In this document: in pieces, positions 1 through 12,099 of the stretch
Numbering within the stretch: position 1 is the stretch's first letter
Layout of the letters: each line of letters opens with the position of its first letter
Notes under the pieces: generated by a model
What the model saw: the letters and a program-made list of their open reading frames with translations, nothing else
Told to the model about the DNA's origin: nothing
Databases searched by the model: none
Position numbers and translations under genes: made by a program
Source: Entoloma clypeatum
Taxonomy: Eukaryota > Basidiomycota > Agaricomycetes > Agaricales > Entolomataceae
Length of the DNA stretch: 64,000 bases
Assembly: GCA_963565915.1 (NCBI GenBank)
Contig: OY751488.1
Coordinates: 682,001-746,000 of the forward strand
Reading direction: 5' to 3'

Positions 1-57
1 CTGGACAACCTACCTGCAGAACCAAGGGTCTGGAGGCACGGGGCTGGTGGGTCACTC

Positions 58-329
58 TCAGTTACCGGATTGGCATGTCTGTTGTGATATATGGAAATCG
101 TAGTCAGTCATCGGTAGAGGTTTGGAGGAGGATGATGACTTGCGGAAGTTTTGGCACTGTTGGGGAGGGCATTGTTGGGTAGGCAAGCCAGATTGCCGCA
201 GCAGTCCCTGGTGAACTTGCAGACCGCCCCTTCTGTTTTCAGGTTCTTGTGCTGGCAAAGGGTGGCAGAGCCTGAGGCGCTTGTGAGATAGAAAGCGACG
301 GCAAGGATGAGAGGTCGGGAGAAGTGCAT
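58..329 (-). CDS. Small cysteine-rich secreted peptide, knottin-like (copy 1)
   Basis: The protein starts MHFSRPLILAV, with a hydrophobic signal peptide of about 20 residues ending near SASGSA. The mature part has cysteines spaced C..C..CC..C (motif DCCGNLAC), the order seen in inhibitor-cystine-knot folds. A sixth cysteine would come from a short last exon at 58-78 reading TCQSGN and stop, after an acceptor at 79-80. That splice is uncertain: the GT donors I see in exon 1 leave phase 1, whereas TCQ needs phase 0. The gene at 39916 has the same signal-peptide start, CC motif and short last exon with one cysteine, so the two look like paralogues. Role unknown; secreted Cys-rich peptides can be effectors, inhibitors or antimicrobials, and nothing here decides. 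Confidence 0.6.
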
Positions 330-990
330 GGTGGAGGTGTGGTTTGAATTTGGCTGGGAGTGAGTGGGCAGGGGCGACAACTTGAACTTGAACTTCGGAT
401 GTGCTGAAATCGATCAACCGGACGACGTCCTTATGCACGGACGGTTCACGGGTCATGCGAATTGAGTAATATGAACCGGCGAAGCTAGCGGTGCCCGGGA
501 CGCCCAGTAATCCATACCGACTCACACGTTTGCACTGACGTATGAGGGCCTTGTGGTGGCGAGAAGATGGCTCGTGCGTTTTCCGCGGTCGCTGTTTTGC
601 ACAGAGAAGACCCAGAAACCGTGGGCGCAGCAGGGCATCAAGGGTTGAAGTCGTCTGAGTTCAGCCGCGGAGGAAATTCTTGATGGTCAGGCCAGGCCTC
701 CCCGTCAAGTCATGTCGTGATCGTCCTCGAGACTTCGGGTTCCCCTCCCCGCCCAATGGCAGTCCCTTTCGAAGGGATACAACTCCCCTGGCGGTGTTCC
801 TCCCCATCGCCGTAAAAATTCGATCGTTGTCAAACCCTCCACGTTCCGCGTCGCAATAGGCTGGCGGAGAAAGAAGACGGAGTTACAACTTTGAACCACG
901 CGTCGCTTATGTCAGAAGGCTCTTGACCACGAACTACCACCTACCGTTTTCTTGCCCCTCTGCTGCGCTTTCCTTATTTCATCGTACTCT
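330..990. other. Divergent intergenic region
   Basis: The region lies between the minus-strand Cys-rich peptide and the plus-strand coiled-coil gene, so it should contain both promoters. I see no convincing gene, no canonical TATA box and no repeat in it. Confidence 0.5.
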
Positions 991-3900
991 ATGGATAACT
1001 ATGGCTACAACGACACGAGTTCATCGCAAAAGATCTTTTCCTTGACACAATCTCTTGGCCAGCACGAGGATGCGAGTCCCAGCATGTTCAGGCTCAACCG
1101 TCCGGACCAGAACGTCAAACGCGCACCGATTTTTCCAGCTTTGCAACGCAACCAGAACCAACAATACCAGCCGCAAAAAACGCCCGGCCACCCCCCGTTT
1201 TTCAGTCGTCTCAAGGCCATGGCTCCGTCCCCTGCTCCAGCACCACTCTTATTGAACATTCCCCGTTCACAACTGCATTCGTCTTATATAGAACAGGGAA
1301 TGAAAGAAGAGCCGTCGTGTACGTTCTTTTCAATTATCCAACCCCCGACAATCTCAAGACACCACCCCAACAGCCGACAGAGACCTCTCTCCGTCTCCAG
1401 GACCCTTTTCTCGCTCGCCAAACGCGCATATAGTCACCTATCCGCCCGATCCCCACCGTATGCTACCTCCGCCTGCACCACCCACCGCACCGATCTCGCG
1501 CCCAACCACACCAGAACGTCCGAGATCGCGGTCGGTCTCTGTCTCTGCGACGCCCAAGTTCAATACCGACCAATCCACCGAAGACTCGCCCTCGAACCTC
1601 CCCGACATCGCCGTCAAGGCGCTGAGAGAGGTCCAGACACTCAACGCGCAGCTTTCCGAGCAGGTACGTTGAATACATGCGAGTCCCCTTCTGCGTCCTA
1701 TGACGTATATTCTTTGCCCCAGCGCCGTCAAACCCAAACGCTCCTTGCGCAGCTCAACGCCCTGAGCACGACACACGACGGGCTTCAATCCACTGACCTG
1801 GCGAACCGGCGGCGGCTCGAGGAGCAGACGCGCGAGCTTGAGCGGCTCGCGGGCGTGCAGGCGGAGCTCGAGAGGGTGCGGGCGGAGGTAAAGGTGCTGG
1901 AGAGCGAAAGGGAGGAGAGAAAAAGGAGGGTCGAGAAGTTGAAAATGGGGATGGGGTTGCTAGGGGGGAGTTTGAAGGACCTGACGACGTCGTTTGGTGC
2001 ATTGAATAAGGCATATGATGCGTCGAGGGAGACGATTGAGGAGTTGAGGAAGGCGAAGGGGTGGGCTCAGGAAGGGCTTCGAGGTCCGTTTTCTTCTTTG
2101 TTTTTTTGTGCTGACGTGACGGTGATTTATAGCTATCGGGCCGCTTTTGGATGATGAAGGAGGGTACGCCCGTGCAGGGGAGGCTAAAGTGATGATGAGA
2201 GAGTTGCAGCATGAGCTTGCGAACTGTATGGTTTCGCTTTCACTTCTCTCGCCTTGATTGGAAATTCATTCATCCGCAGCGCACAGAGTGAACGACATGC
2301 TTCGCGACAAGCTTGGTCTCCTCTCAGGGCAGCTTGCCGATGCACAGGGACGCGTCAGGGAGATGGAGCAGGGGGAGAGGGCGAGGTTGGGCGAGGTTGT
2401 GGGGTTGTTGAGGAGGGAGCCAAGATCGGATTTGGGTTAGCTTCTTCTTCCTTGAGTATTTGACGCGTGGTTGATGTTTGGATTTCTTTGGTGGTAGCGG
2501 TTAAGATGGACGCGTTGGTCGAGAGACTGAGGATAAGGGAGAAGGAGGCGATGGACGTTATGTTGGAGACGGCGGGGATGGAGGAGAGGCTGGGTGGTGC
2601 GCGGGCGAGGTTGGTCGTTTTTCTTTCATCGTCATGGAAATATTTCTGAGATGCTATAGGATTGAGCAATTGGAGTCAGCGACGGAGGAGAAGGAAGTGG
2701 CTATAAAGGAAGTTACGAGAGCGTTGGTGTTTCTCCTTCCATGTTCAAAAGCGGACCTGATGGCAAATTATAGGAAAGATTCGCTGGAGGCACGTGTGCA
2801 CGAGATGGAAAAAGCTGCTGAGAGGTTCGCCTTCTCGTCTCCCATTCCCATGAATAAGTTTTTGACACTTGACGACGTGTTAGGACATTGGTAGAACTTG
2901 CGGCAGAAAAAAAAAGGGTCTTAGCGCACGAGAAGCGGGCGGGCGTTTTAGAGGTTCGGTGAATATACGTCCTTTGCTTTCCTCGCGATCATGTTTCGTT
3001 TATTCTTTTTCCTATTGCGTAGGCTAACAGAGTCGGACAAAGCACAGCGCGAGCTTGAAGGGATGAAGACAAAGGTGGTCGAGGAGGCGGTGGTGCGTGC
3101 TGCACTAGAGACGAGGTAGAGTATCAACTATGCGCGCGTTACGTGTCGACTGATCTTAATTAGGCTAGCTGAGGCGTTAGAGGGACGCGTGAAGGCGGAG
3201 GAAGAGTTGCAGAGGCAGAAGGTGCTCTGCGCGACGTTGGATGTCCAGTCAGTGTTTTCCGTCTTCCTTCGCTAGTTCCTGGATTTTATTCATTCTTTGA
3301 TCTCATGTTAGACGCGTGGACGTGCGCCAGTCGCTGGCTATGGCTCGAGAAGAGGTTGAGAAGAAGAGGGAGGAGGTGAGGGAGCTGGAGCGGAAGGAGG
3401 GGATGGTGAAGGCGAGGTGTGAGGTTGTGGAGGGGGAGTTGGGGCTGTTGAGGGGGGAGGTGAAAGAGACGGACGAGAGACTGCGACAGGCGATGGCGAG
3501 GGTGGTTGTAAGTCTTTCTTTCCTTACTTAGCTCACATGCGCTGGTGGTGATAATTCAACTGCAGATGATACAGGAAAGGTTCGATGCGCAAGGGATCAC
3601 GTTGGGTTTGACGAAGGAGCAGTGTGTGGATTTGCAGGTGGGGTTCTTTTTTCCGTGTTCTTTTGGGGGAGCTGGAGTGATTATTAGGCCCGGTTGAGTG
3701 GTGCTGAGAATGCGTTGATGGTAAGTTTAGGTCTTCTTTTTTCTCGATTCCTGGCTTGATGCTTTTCCGTAGACGGCCCAGTCGGAGGTTGCTGTTTTGA
3801 ACGAACGGAATGGGAGCTTGCAAAGGCTGGTGGAAGATGTGAGGAGGGATGTGGAGCTAAGGAAGAGGGAGGTGGAGGGTGTGAGAGCGGAGGTGGGGGA

Positions 3901-5699
3901 GTTGGAGAGGAGAGTGGATAGTGTGCGGGTGGAGGGGGAGAGGAGGGTAGAGAGTGTTCAGACGGAGTGGGAGGGGAAGATGAAGAAGGTTGAAGAGGAG
4001 GTTAAGAGGAAGGAGCGGGAGAAAGGAGATAGGCTTGAGCGGGAGCTTAGGGAAAAGACGGAGAGGGTGGAGCGAGAGTGTAGCGCAAAGGTTGTGAGGG
4101 TTGAGCGGGAATGTCAGGAGAAGACGAGGAGAAGTGAGGAAGGGATGAAGAAGCAGGAAGTGCTGAGTGAACGGCTTGTGGAGGCGGTGAGGAAGCAGAA
4201 GGACAAGGCCGAGGCTGAGGTGGAAGAGTTGAGGGAACGTCTAGGGAAGCAAGAGCGCGTCGTAGAGAAGAAAATGGAGAAGGTCGTTGGAGAGCTCGTC
4301 GAGAGTGGGAGGCAGACGAAGGGGCGGGTTGAGGCGCTTGAGCGGGAGAAGAAGGAGTTGGAGGCGGAGAAGACGCGGTTGGAGGCGGAGTTGGGGCGGG
4401 TTGAGGAGGAGAGGCGGGTGATGGTCGAAGTAGAGAAGGAGAAAGTGAGCGTGAGAGTGAAAGAGCTGCAGGGGATTGTGAAGGAGTTGGAGAGGGCGAA
4501 TGAGGTGCTTGTGAGGAGGGGGGCGACGTTGATGGAGAGGTATCAAGGGAATGAGTTGGGGGACGATGAAAGGAATTTCGTGGGGAGGTTGTTCAATGTT
4601 TTCAATGAGCTGCAGGAGCAGGAGAATGTGGCGAGGGAGAACGAGCTCCGAAGGGTTTGGATCTATCTTCTTCCTTTTCCTCCTTCTCTTTTGTCATTCC
4701 CATTGGTTGCGCTGATTGTTTTTTTTTGGATTTGACAGAAAGAGAATATGATTGCGACGCTGAAGGACAAAATCAGGGAGTTTGAGTTGACGCTTGTGAG
4801 GGTCCTCAGGGAGCGAGAGAGAGAGACCAAGGGCACGACGGCAGCTTCCATGTTGGATATTAACGCTTGGATATCGAGTCCGATAGGAGAGAGTGGACTG
4901 GTACGCCGTGTTTTCCTTTGAGGTGGTTGGGTCTGATCATGCTTTGATAGATTCATGCAGCGGATTCTAATGCTATGCTAGACATTGTGGGCCTTCCGTC
5001 ACCCATGGCAATCGATGTGGCCCATGAGAAAAAAACCGAAATTCCGCCCATTCCGCGGGCTTTTCCCTCGCCGCCCGTGCAAGCGCGGATGATACATCCA
5101 CCGGCGGCTCTTCCTCCAGCTCGCAATAAGCCTTTGTCGCTGCTGCCAGAATGCTCGGATCTTTCTTCCGATTCCGAGGACGACGTGCCTCTTTCTGAGG
5201 CTGGACTCGGATCTGGGTCTGTCAGTATCGGTGTTGGTATTGTGCTGGGCAAGAGAGAAAGGGTGTCGACGCCGCCTGTGAAAGTCGAGAAGAAGAGTAA
5301 AGGGAATGAGAAGGTGAAGGTGAAAGAAAAGAAGGCGACTGTGACGAGACGGATGGTTGCTTTTCTTCCCTTCGTTTTTGCGTGCGATGTTGACGGTGCT
5401 CATCTCATTCTTTTTTGGGGGTTAGAGAAGCGCTGGGAATACGTCGTTGGCTCCACCAGCACCGCTTCCCCCGCTGTTGCTTGCTGCTGGCATGTCGTCG
5501 CCGCCGAAGGGACAGCCTGCTGTGAAGAAGGTGAGGTGTTCTATTTTATTCTGGTTTTTTCTTTGTCTCGTTGTGATCTTTTGCGGTCGTATCTTGTTTG
5601 TTGCCCATTTGATGAACACAAGATGTAACGAAACAGACTCGGGCGGAGGAGGCTGCTTCTGGACCGCCTGCTTTGAAGAGTCGGAAGAAGCGGAAGTGA
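991..5699 (+). CDS. Long coiled-coil protein with basic C-terminus
   Basis: I do not recognise the family. The start MDNYGYNDTSSSQ is the first ATG of a frame that continues through a Pro/Ser-rich head (about 200 residues, including PPPAPPTAPISRPTTPERPR), then a very long Glu/Arg/Lys/Leu heptad region from about 1630 to 4850, typical of an extended coiled coil. More than ten short introns are needed, for example one starting near 1663 (GTACGTTG) and ending before 1723. The tail carries an acidic/Ser patch (SDSEDDVPLSE, near 5160-5195), Lys-rich stretches, and ends in KSRKKRK before the stop at 5697, which looks like a nuclear localisation signal. A nuclear structural or chromosome-associated role is a guess from composition only. 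Exon borders are approximate. Confidence 0.65.
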
Positions 5700-6354
5700 T
5701 TCGTCCCGGAGTAGGGCCCTGAAGGCGGCCAAGGCGGCTAATGTGACAGGTTGCACAGCTTGCAATGGTTAGAATTGGTTTCCTTTTCTCTCTCTCTCTC
5801 TCTCTCTCGAGCTTGCAAACGCCTGTGTTTTTGTAAAGGTTGTTTGTTTGTTTTCTGAGTTTGTGTTCGATCAAGTTTTGTGAAATGAAAATGTTGGTTT
5901 TGTTATGACGTGTTTCTTTTTCCAACATTCGTCTCTTCTGTCTCTGTAGTAGTAGTATCCATGCTGCCTCGAGTATGTTCGTAGGTGAACGAAATTTGGT
6001 ACTTGGAGTTGTACTATTGCTTTCAAGCGAACCAAGGGCCTAGTAGCATAGGCCGCAGGCTTTCTATTCTGAGGTAGTATACAACGGTCATTCCTTTCCT
6101 GATTGTAGCTTCGCTATCCGCATTCAAGACGGCTCTTGACAGATACAGTCGGTAGTGGTGTTGGAGTTTTCAAGGTGCTCAACTGTTCACAATTTAGAAT
6201 CAGCCATGTTTCCCATTCTCTGTTTTCGTCCGAAAATGGCACTGAAGGCGATGGCATTGAATTTTCGCTGAAAATGGTCAATCCATCGTGACGATGTACT
6301 GTAGCTACGGTATGATGCGGCAATGCGTAAATACGTGTTTCTTTGGCATATTAA
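5700..6354. other. 3'-3' intergenic region with CT microsatellite
   Basis: The stretch lies between the 3' ends of the coiled-coil gene and the F-box gene, so it probably holds both terminators. It contains a CT dinucleotide run at about 5787-5808. No gene is evident. Confidence 0.5.
5787..5808. repeat. CT dinucleotide microsatellite
   Basis: About eleven uninterrupted CT units lie just downstream of the coiled-coil gene, in its probable 3' UTR. Confidence 0.85.
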
Positions 6355-7893
6355 TTATTCTTCCCAATATTCCGAAGGTTTGATGCAAAAAATCCGTACT
6401 GTGCCTTCAACAGCCCGCTGCTGCTGTTGCATTTCTGAAATACGGTCCTGTAGTTCGTAACGCTCATCACCATCGGCGTTCTGATGATCCGCTAACACGA
6501 TGTTGAATCTCGCATTCCACCATCTCGCTTTCATCGTCCCCTTTGCTTGTAATTCCCATGTCGCATGGAGCATGCTCAGCAGATCATCAAAATCGGAAAA
6601 ATCAACGCAGCAGACGATGGACCACACGCGGGAGAGTGACACTTCTCCGCGAACTATTCGCTCCATGGTTGATCGACGCAGGATGCAATATGGGGCATTG
6701 ATTTCTTCGAGGGAGTACTGCGTGAGTTCGAGAAGGAGTCCTAAATCCTCTACGTCGTCGAGTTCGAGGCATGCGAGTGGACATGACGACCGGTTGATGA
6801 GAGCCACCAGCTCCGACGAGGGAGGAGGTACCTGGGACCCATAACCACGGTCATCCGCCAAGAGCGTCAGGTCGAGAAGCGATGGGAGGGTCAGCAGGCG
6901 AAGGATTGCCTTTGTCACGTCTGAAGACTCGCAATGGAGATAGAGATATTGCAGGCGGAGAAGAACGATGTCTAGATTTGTGGGCGCTAAATCGATGTCG
7001 TCGTCCTCTTGGATCACCATCATGGTACAGTTGAGGAGATTGTGCGCGTGTTGCAGGACGTTGAGCGCGTCACTCAGGGTGGGTTCCCACGAGAGATCGA
7101 TTTCAGTAAGTTGAGAAAAGGGAATGCGAAGAGTATGGAGGGGTAGACAACCATCTTCGTCGGCCAGTACGAACTTGCGCAGGAGAGGGCAACCGTTGAA
7201 AAGTTCGATGGTGCTAGACACTTGGATTTCGTCATCTGTGCTCGGGGAGCTCAACTCGAGATGAACGTCTTGCAGGGAACGTAAAAGGCCTCGGGGCAGC
7301 GAAAAATCAGAAAAAAGGCGAAATATATCCTTTGGGCAGCCTTCCAACCTTAGCTGGGCTATCCGACCTGCGTGGGGTAGGATGACGTCCGAAAGGAAGT
7401 CGAAGGAACCGAACGTGACGATGTCGAGGTGCAGAGGCGCTTGTCTGGAACGAAACAGAGCCGCCTCCAACATTCCCTTGTTGTGTGCCTTCAGGTACTG
7501 GGAGCTGATGTGGTTCCAGAAAGATGCATTGTTCACCACCACCTGTCGCCAGGACGAGCAGATGTGACCTAGGGACCAAGGGAGGTCGGGAGTACTTGTA
7601 GGGAACCCTGGGACAAGGACGAAGAAGGTGTTCCAGAGAACAAAATGAAATATTTCTGCGAGAACGTCGGGCGTGAGACGTTTGTGCGGTGCGAGTGCAG
7701 TGTCTAGGCGGTAAATAAGATCGGCACATCGTAGGTACTGCTCCTGCAGTGCCGAGTCGATCAATATACGCTCGGATATCCTCTCGCGGAGGAATTTGAG
7801 GCGCTTTCGTGCGCGCACGAGCAGGCCTCCAGCGTCCAATTCCAATGAATGGGGCAGTCTGTCGTTCGTCAGAATCTCAAGATATCCTTTCAA
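6355..7893 (-). CDS. F-box protein (Agaricomycete type)
   Basis: A single uninterrupted frame of 512 residues. After an N-terminal helical stretch (LRERISERILIDSALQEQYL), the segment LTPDVLAEIFHFVLWNTF, at about residues 72-90, matches an F-box core, followed by the usual basidiomycete continuation PWSLGHICSSWRQVVVNNAS..W. The rest is leucine-rich and irregular (LTEIDLSWEP, LRLQYLYLHC), as in LRR-like substrate-binding parts. F-box proteins are substrate receptors of SCF ubiquitin ligases; the target here is unknown. This family is very large in mushroom-forming fungi. The intronless structure differs from the neighbouring genes and may mean a retro-derived copy. A Met-start alternative exists only inside the frame, so the first Met is kept. 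Confidence 0.8.
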   Translation of the reverse strand: MKGYLEILTNDRLPHSLELDAGGLLVRARKRLKFLRERISERILIDSALQEQYLRCADLIYRLDTALAPHKRLTPDVLAEIFHFVLWNTFFVLVPGFPTSTPDLPWSLGHICSSWRQVVVNNASFWNHISSQYLKAHNKGMLEAALFRSRQAPLHLDIVTFGSFDFLSDVILPHAGRIAQLRLEGCPKDIFRLFSDFSLPRGLLRSLQDVHLELSSPSTDDEIQVSSTIELFNGCPLLRKFVLADEDGCLPLHTLRIPFSQLTEIDLSWEPTLSDALNVLQHAHNLLNCTMMVIQEDDDIDLAPTNLDIVLLRLQYLYLHCESSDVTKAILRLLTLPSLLDLTLLADDRGYGSQVPPPSSELVALINRSSCPLACLELDDVEDLGLLLELTQYSLEEINAPYCILRRSTMERIVRGEVSLSRVWSIVCCVDFSDFDDLLSMLHATWELQAKGTMKARWWNARFNIVLADHQNADGDERYELQDRISEMQQQQRAVEGTVRIFCIKPSEYWEE

Positions 7894-8286
7894 GTGGGCG
7901 GGCTGTGTAGTGTGGCCGTCAGTTCGTCTTTGTCGTTACTTGATTCAATTTTTTGAACTTAGCGTACAATGACGATCTCTTTCCCGAGGGTTTCTCCGCC
8001 ACCGTGTTCTAGCTCTTCAACCATGCCAGTCGCGAAAAAGTTGGTGGCAAGTGGCAAATGTTCGTTTGTTGCAGATTTGATGATGTTTATCGTCGTAAAG
8101 TTATTTAATGTTATTATCTTGTTATTATCTATCCCCTTTCACTCTGGTAGCCCTGTCATGATTCAACTCAAACTTCCTCAAGGCGCTCATCATCCTTAAT
8201 TCACCTTCCTATTTCTCCTCCAGCGCAACTCAATCAATATATCTCTGAATAGACACGGACGGGACCCTTGAAAACACAACTTTTGA
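7894..8286. other. Divergent intergenic region, F-box / Zn2Cys6 regulator
   Basis: The region separates two divergent genes and should hold both promoters. An AT-rich stretch lies near 8095-8135. I see no gene or repeat in it. Confidence 0.45.
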
Positions 8287-11200
8287 ATGCCAGTCGACCC
8301 AACGAAGCCAACGCGAAGAGTTTCCCGAAAGTTCACCCAAGAGGAACTGAAGGATATTGAGTTCAAACGTATCCGGGGTAGAGTTGACATGCCCTTCGAA
8401 TATAAACGTCATCCTGACGGTGACTTGCAGGTGAAATATCGTGCGCAGAATGTAGACGGTTGAAGCTACGATGCGACAAAAAAGTGCCGTGCAGTTCTTG
8501 TGTTAGGAGAGGATGCGAAAGCATCTGCCCTTGTGGTGCGTCCCTCGTACACCTCTATAAATCGTTTCCGAAGTTGATAATTGAATTCTCCTTCGCAAGG
8601 CCTGCTCTCTGCTGGACAGGGTACTCGGTTCGTCCTTCACCCACACCATATAAGTCATAGTTATTCATAGACCTTCCAGCTTCATTTTGGCGGACACCGA
8701 CCAGCTCCATCACAAAATATCAGAGATGAGTCATCGCATACGACAACTGGAGGACGCCCTCAGCATTCTCCAAGCCGCCATCTCCGATCAGCGACATCCT
8801 CTTTTGTCAGACGACCTCGTGAAGATCAAGTTCGGATCCGAAGTTCTCCCACAACACCAGAATCCGGGCGAGGTGGAAACTACAGCGACCCAGTCTATCG
8901 ACGCTTTGGGTACGCTGACGATGAGCGATGCGGGAGAAGTGAAGTACTTTGGCAGGTCTGCTGGGTCTGAGGTGCATTGCAGGACTCTATCCTCCGTTTC
9001 TTTTCCTCTAAACATTCTATCCAGACGCTTATGGTGGCTGAAGACGAGGACCTGGAAGAGGAAGATGATGACCCCAACACCGTCGCTGAACAACTTGATG
9101 AGTTTGCCTGTCCCTTCTCGTTCACCCGGAAGCTCGCTTCTACTCACCAAACTCTGGACCTACTTGAGTCCTACCTCCCCAGCAAAGAACGCGCGCTCGC
9201 ACTTTGCGATTCTTACTTGAAACTCGCCTCCAACTTCTTCCGTCCCATCAAACGAGACGAGCTCCTCGGCACATTCCTGCCGTCCATTTACGACCTTTCT
9301 AAGGCCAAGAAACCTCACGGTACACCTTCAAGCCAGTCTGACGATCATATAGCCGAATCTTCGCCTTCGGATGCGGAAACTACCGCGGGGGTGCAACGGA
9401 ACACGCCTCATGGACTGGCGACTCTCTACTTCATCTTCGCCTTAGGCGCACTTCTGGATCTCAGTCTTCCACCTTATAACGCTGAAGCGGAAGGATACTA
9501 TGAGATAGGCTGCGCAGCGCTTTCGCAGCGTGTCATCTTCGACTCGCCCCAAATCGATACTGTCCAGGCTTTGGGACTGATGGCCACCTACCATTGTTTG
9601 GGGGGGAAGAAGTACTCGAGGAACAGTGCAGTATGCTTCCTTACGAATACTACGGCTTGCGTGCTGATGGTCTCACATCTGCAGTGGTGTCTGATGAGCT
9701 TTGCAGCGAAAGTGGCACAGAGCGTAAGTGTCTGGCGCCATGTTGTCTACGACCGGAAGAACTTGATGATGCGGTTATAGATTGGCCTTCGTTAGTAGAA
9801 CCTCCTTTTAATCCGGTTCGGTAATTGATTGAGTTGGATCGGTACTACAGATCGCGACAGCTCGAGATGGAATATGCATCCCAAAACTGTAGAGAAACGG
9901 AGAACTTTGTTTTGGGAAGTGTTTGCAGCGGATTTATCCCATGTCGGCATTTGATTAGCATCTCCGATAAACGCATTGACCAATCTCCCATTGATCCTTT
10001 CTGTCTAGAGCCTCGCCCTGGGACGTCCACCAGCGATGTCCCTCCCCTACATCGACTGCGAGTTTCCCATTGATGAAGAGGCAACTTTAAGTGACATCGG
10101 AGAAATTCAACACGGGTGTACGTTCTTCTCATCCATCTGGTTACAAGTGACGCTCAATTGCACCTAGTTTGGCGCATGAAGTATATATTTGGGCGAGACA
10201 TGTTTCTCCGCGTCGCCGACGCTACTCTGACAGCAAAGTCACCAACCTATTCTACCGTCCTCGAGCTGGATCGTAAGGTCCGCGAGTTTTCACTCCCGAC
10301 GTCGATCAAGCCTTTCGCATCCAAGGAAGAGGGCGAGGAGCAGTACTTTTCGAGTTCGTTGAGTCTCCAGGGGTTTTACGCAAGTCAGTACAGCACTGTC
10401 AGTGAGTTTGTTAATCCCCTCGCGTCTCTTAACATTCTTAGCGTCGCGGGTTTGCTTTTATCAGCTATGCTCTACCTCCACCGCAGCTTCTTTGCTCAAG
10501 CGATGCTTGACCATCCTTCCAATCCATTACTGAGCCCGTTTGCGCCTTCCTTCTTGACGGCGTATCGGTGTGCGTCGGTCATCATCAAGGCCTCCGAGCA
10601 TCAGTTCGACAGATGTGCGGCGATGGCAATGCGAGTGTGGTTTCTGCTGTATCATACCTTTTCTGCTGCGGTAGGTAACTTCCATTTTCACTGTTCGTGC
10701 GTTCGTCGTCCTTGACGTCTAGTTTGTAGATTGTCGTTGCTACCGTTGTCATTCGCTCACCAAACTCGAATGTGGCTACTATTGCATTGCAGGATCTTGG
10801 GATAGCCCTTGGGTTGTTTGGGAGGGCCGCCTCGCAATCTCATTGGGCCAGAGTGGCTTTAGTGCGTCTCGATTCTTTGGCTCCATTAGTAACGGTCTGA
10901 TCTTTCCTCGTTTCTGATAGGGTATCCTGAACAAATTAAAAGAAAAAGCGACACGTTCTTCTGAGCAATATACCCGAAAGGTGAAAGAGGCCCAAACTTC
11001 TACTGTTACCGCCCCCACCGCCCTTCTTGCTTGCAATACAGATAGTGGGGTCGCAAGCAGTCTCCCCAACACGCCCGCCCTTACTACGACCTCACGATCA
11101 CCTGTAGATGAGGTTGACGAACTGGCCATTTTCGGGGGACAGACGCGTGTGCTGGCTTGGAAACACAAGTATCGCAGGAGATCGTCTGTGATGCCCATCA

Positions 11201-11925
11201 ACAGCGAGTCCATGGTTCAACCGATGGCCCTAACGGATGCTCATTCAATCAGCAAGTATGACGTTCCGCTCCGTCCTGCGCAATTGTCTGGGGAGTATGG
11301 ATCGCTTGATATCCCTGTACCTACGGATCAGATCCTGGTCAGCCGAGAGAGCATCGCCTCGTGTTCGCAGCCCATTCCGAGCGGCGATGTAGAGTTACCC
11401 GAGTCCGCAACTGCTCCCGGGTTCAACCGCGAGCGGTGGAGGGGGATGTCGCCCGATAACGATGGACTTCCGAAGGTGGATACATCGTTTGGCTGGGCTC
11501 CGCCCCAGAGGCTATCTCTTCCGGGTCTTGCTGGACATATTTCACAGCCGGGACCCTCCTCGCAGCCACCACAGAGTCTGTTCAGGTCACCGATGTCTGG
11601 TTCACTGCCTTGCGACTTGGGGGCACCCGCTCATCTGGAGGATCAGAATCAACTGGGGACATTCGCCCATTTTCCGTTCATGGACCATCCTCCTCAAGGA
11701 CCGATAGTTTATCCTGTGGCATCGCACGATTTTTCGGCTGGTGCACAGGAAGGATCGACCGCATCGGTGATAGATCATGATGGGAGCGATCATGCTATGA
11801 TGGTTGAACTTGGGTTGATGACGGATTCGGATGTCGATCTGGGATGGTTTTCGTTTGTGCAAGATTGTGGGATTATAGATGGTAGGAGTAGTAGTGGCAC
11901 GATTGCGAATGCCTTTAGGGTATAA
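8287..11925 (+). CDS. Zn2Cys6 fungal transcription factor
   Basis: The first exon starts MPVDPTKPTRRVSRKFTQEE. After an intron beginning near 8380 (GTAGAGTTG), exon 2 at 8431 gives a binuclear zinc cluster: CAECRRLKLRCDKKVPC then SSCVRRGCESIC. The six cysteines have the Gal4 spacing. Two small exons follow (GLLSAGQGTR, then PSSFILADTDQLH), leading into a short coiled coil (ISEMSHRIRQLEDALSIL) that is probably the dimerisation element. The segment from about 9030 to 10700 (LFNNYLK-like ALCDSYLKLASNFF, GLATLYFIFALGALLDLS) matches the fungal-specific transcription factor middle domain. The tail (10981-11925) is Ser/Pro/Gly-rich and acidic, as in activation regions. Several short introns are needed. 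Target genes are unknown; the hydrolase, FAD monooxygenase and secreted genes downstream are candidates only by proximity. Confidence 0.85.
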
Positions 11926-12009
11926 TTCATAACTTTTTTTTTCGCGTAGGGCACAGCCAGGAGCTGTTTTGACTCCTTCCAGGGGCACATCGGGGATTAC
12001 TAATTATAT

Positions 12010-12083
12010 GGCCGACTAGCTCAGTTGGTTAGAGCGTCGTGCTAATAACGCGAAGGTCTTGGGTTCGATCCCCACGTTGGCCA
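12010..12083 (+). tRNA. tRNA-Ile (anticodon AAU)
   Basis: A 74-base cloverleaf without an intron. The acceptor stem GGCCGAC pairs with GTTGGCC (one G-U). The D arm reads GCTCAGTTGGTTAGAGC and the T arm contains GGTTCGATCC. The anticodon loop CTAATAA gives AAT at positions 34-36, which is isoleucine. The discriminator base is A. Internal A and B boxes are intact, so it should be transcribed by RNA polymerase III; a T run at 12091-12095 follows as a terminator. Confidence 0.95.
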
Positions 12084-12090
12084 CTTCGAT

Positions 12091-12095
12091 TTTTT
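12091..12095 (+). terminator. Pol III T-run terminator of tRNA-Ile
   Basis: A run of T residues lies 8 bases after the tRNA 3' end, the normal position for RNA polymerase III termination. Confidence 0.6.
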
Positions 12096-12099
12096 GGCT

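Noticed and set aside
4241..4546. Minus-strand frame full of Leu/Pro/His
   Set aside because: It is the antisense shadow of the Glu/Lys-rich coiled coil on the plus strand.
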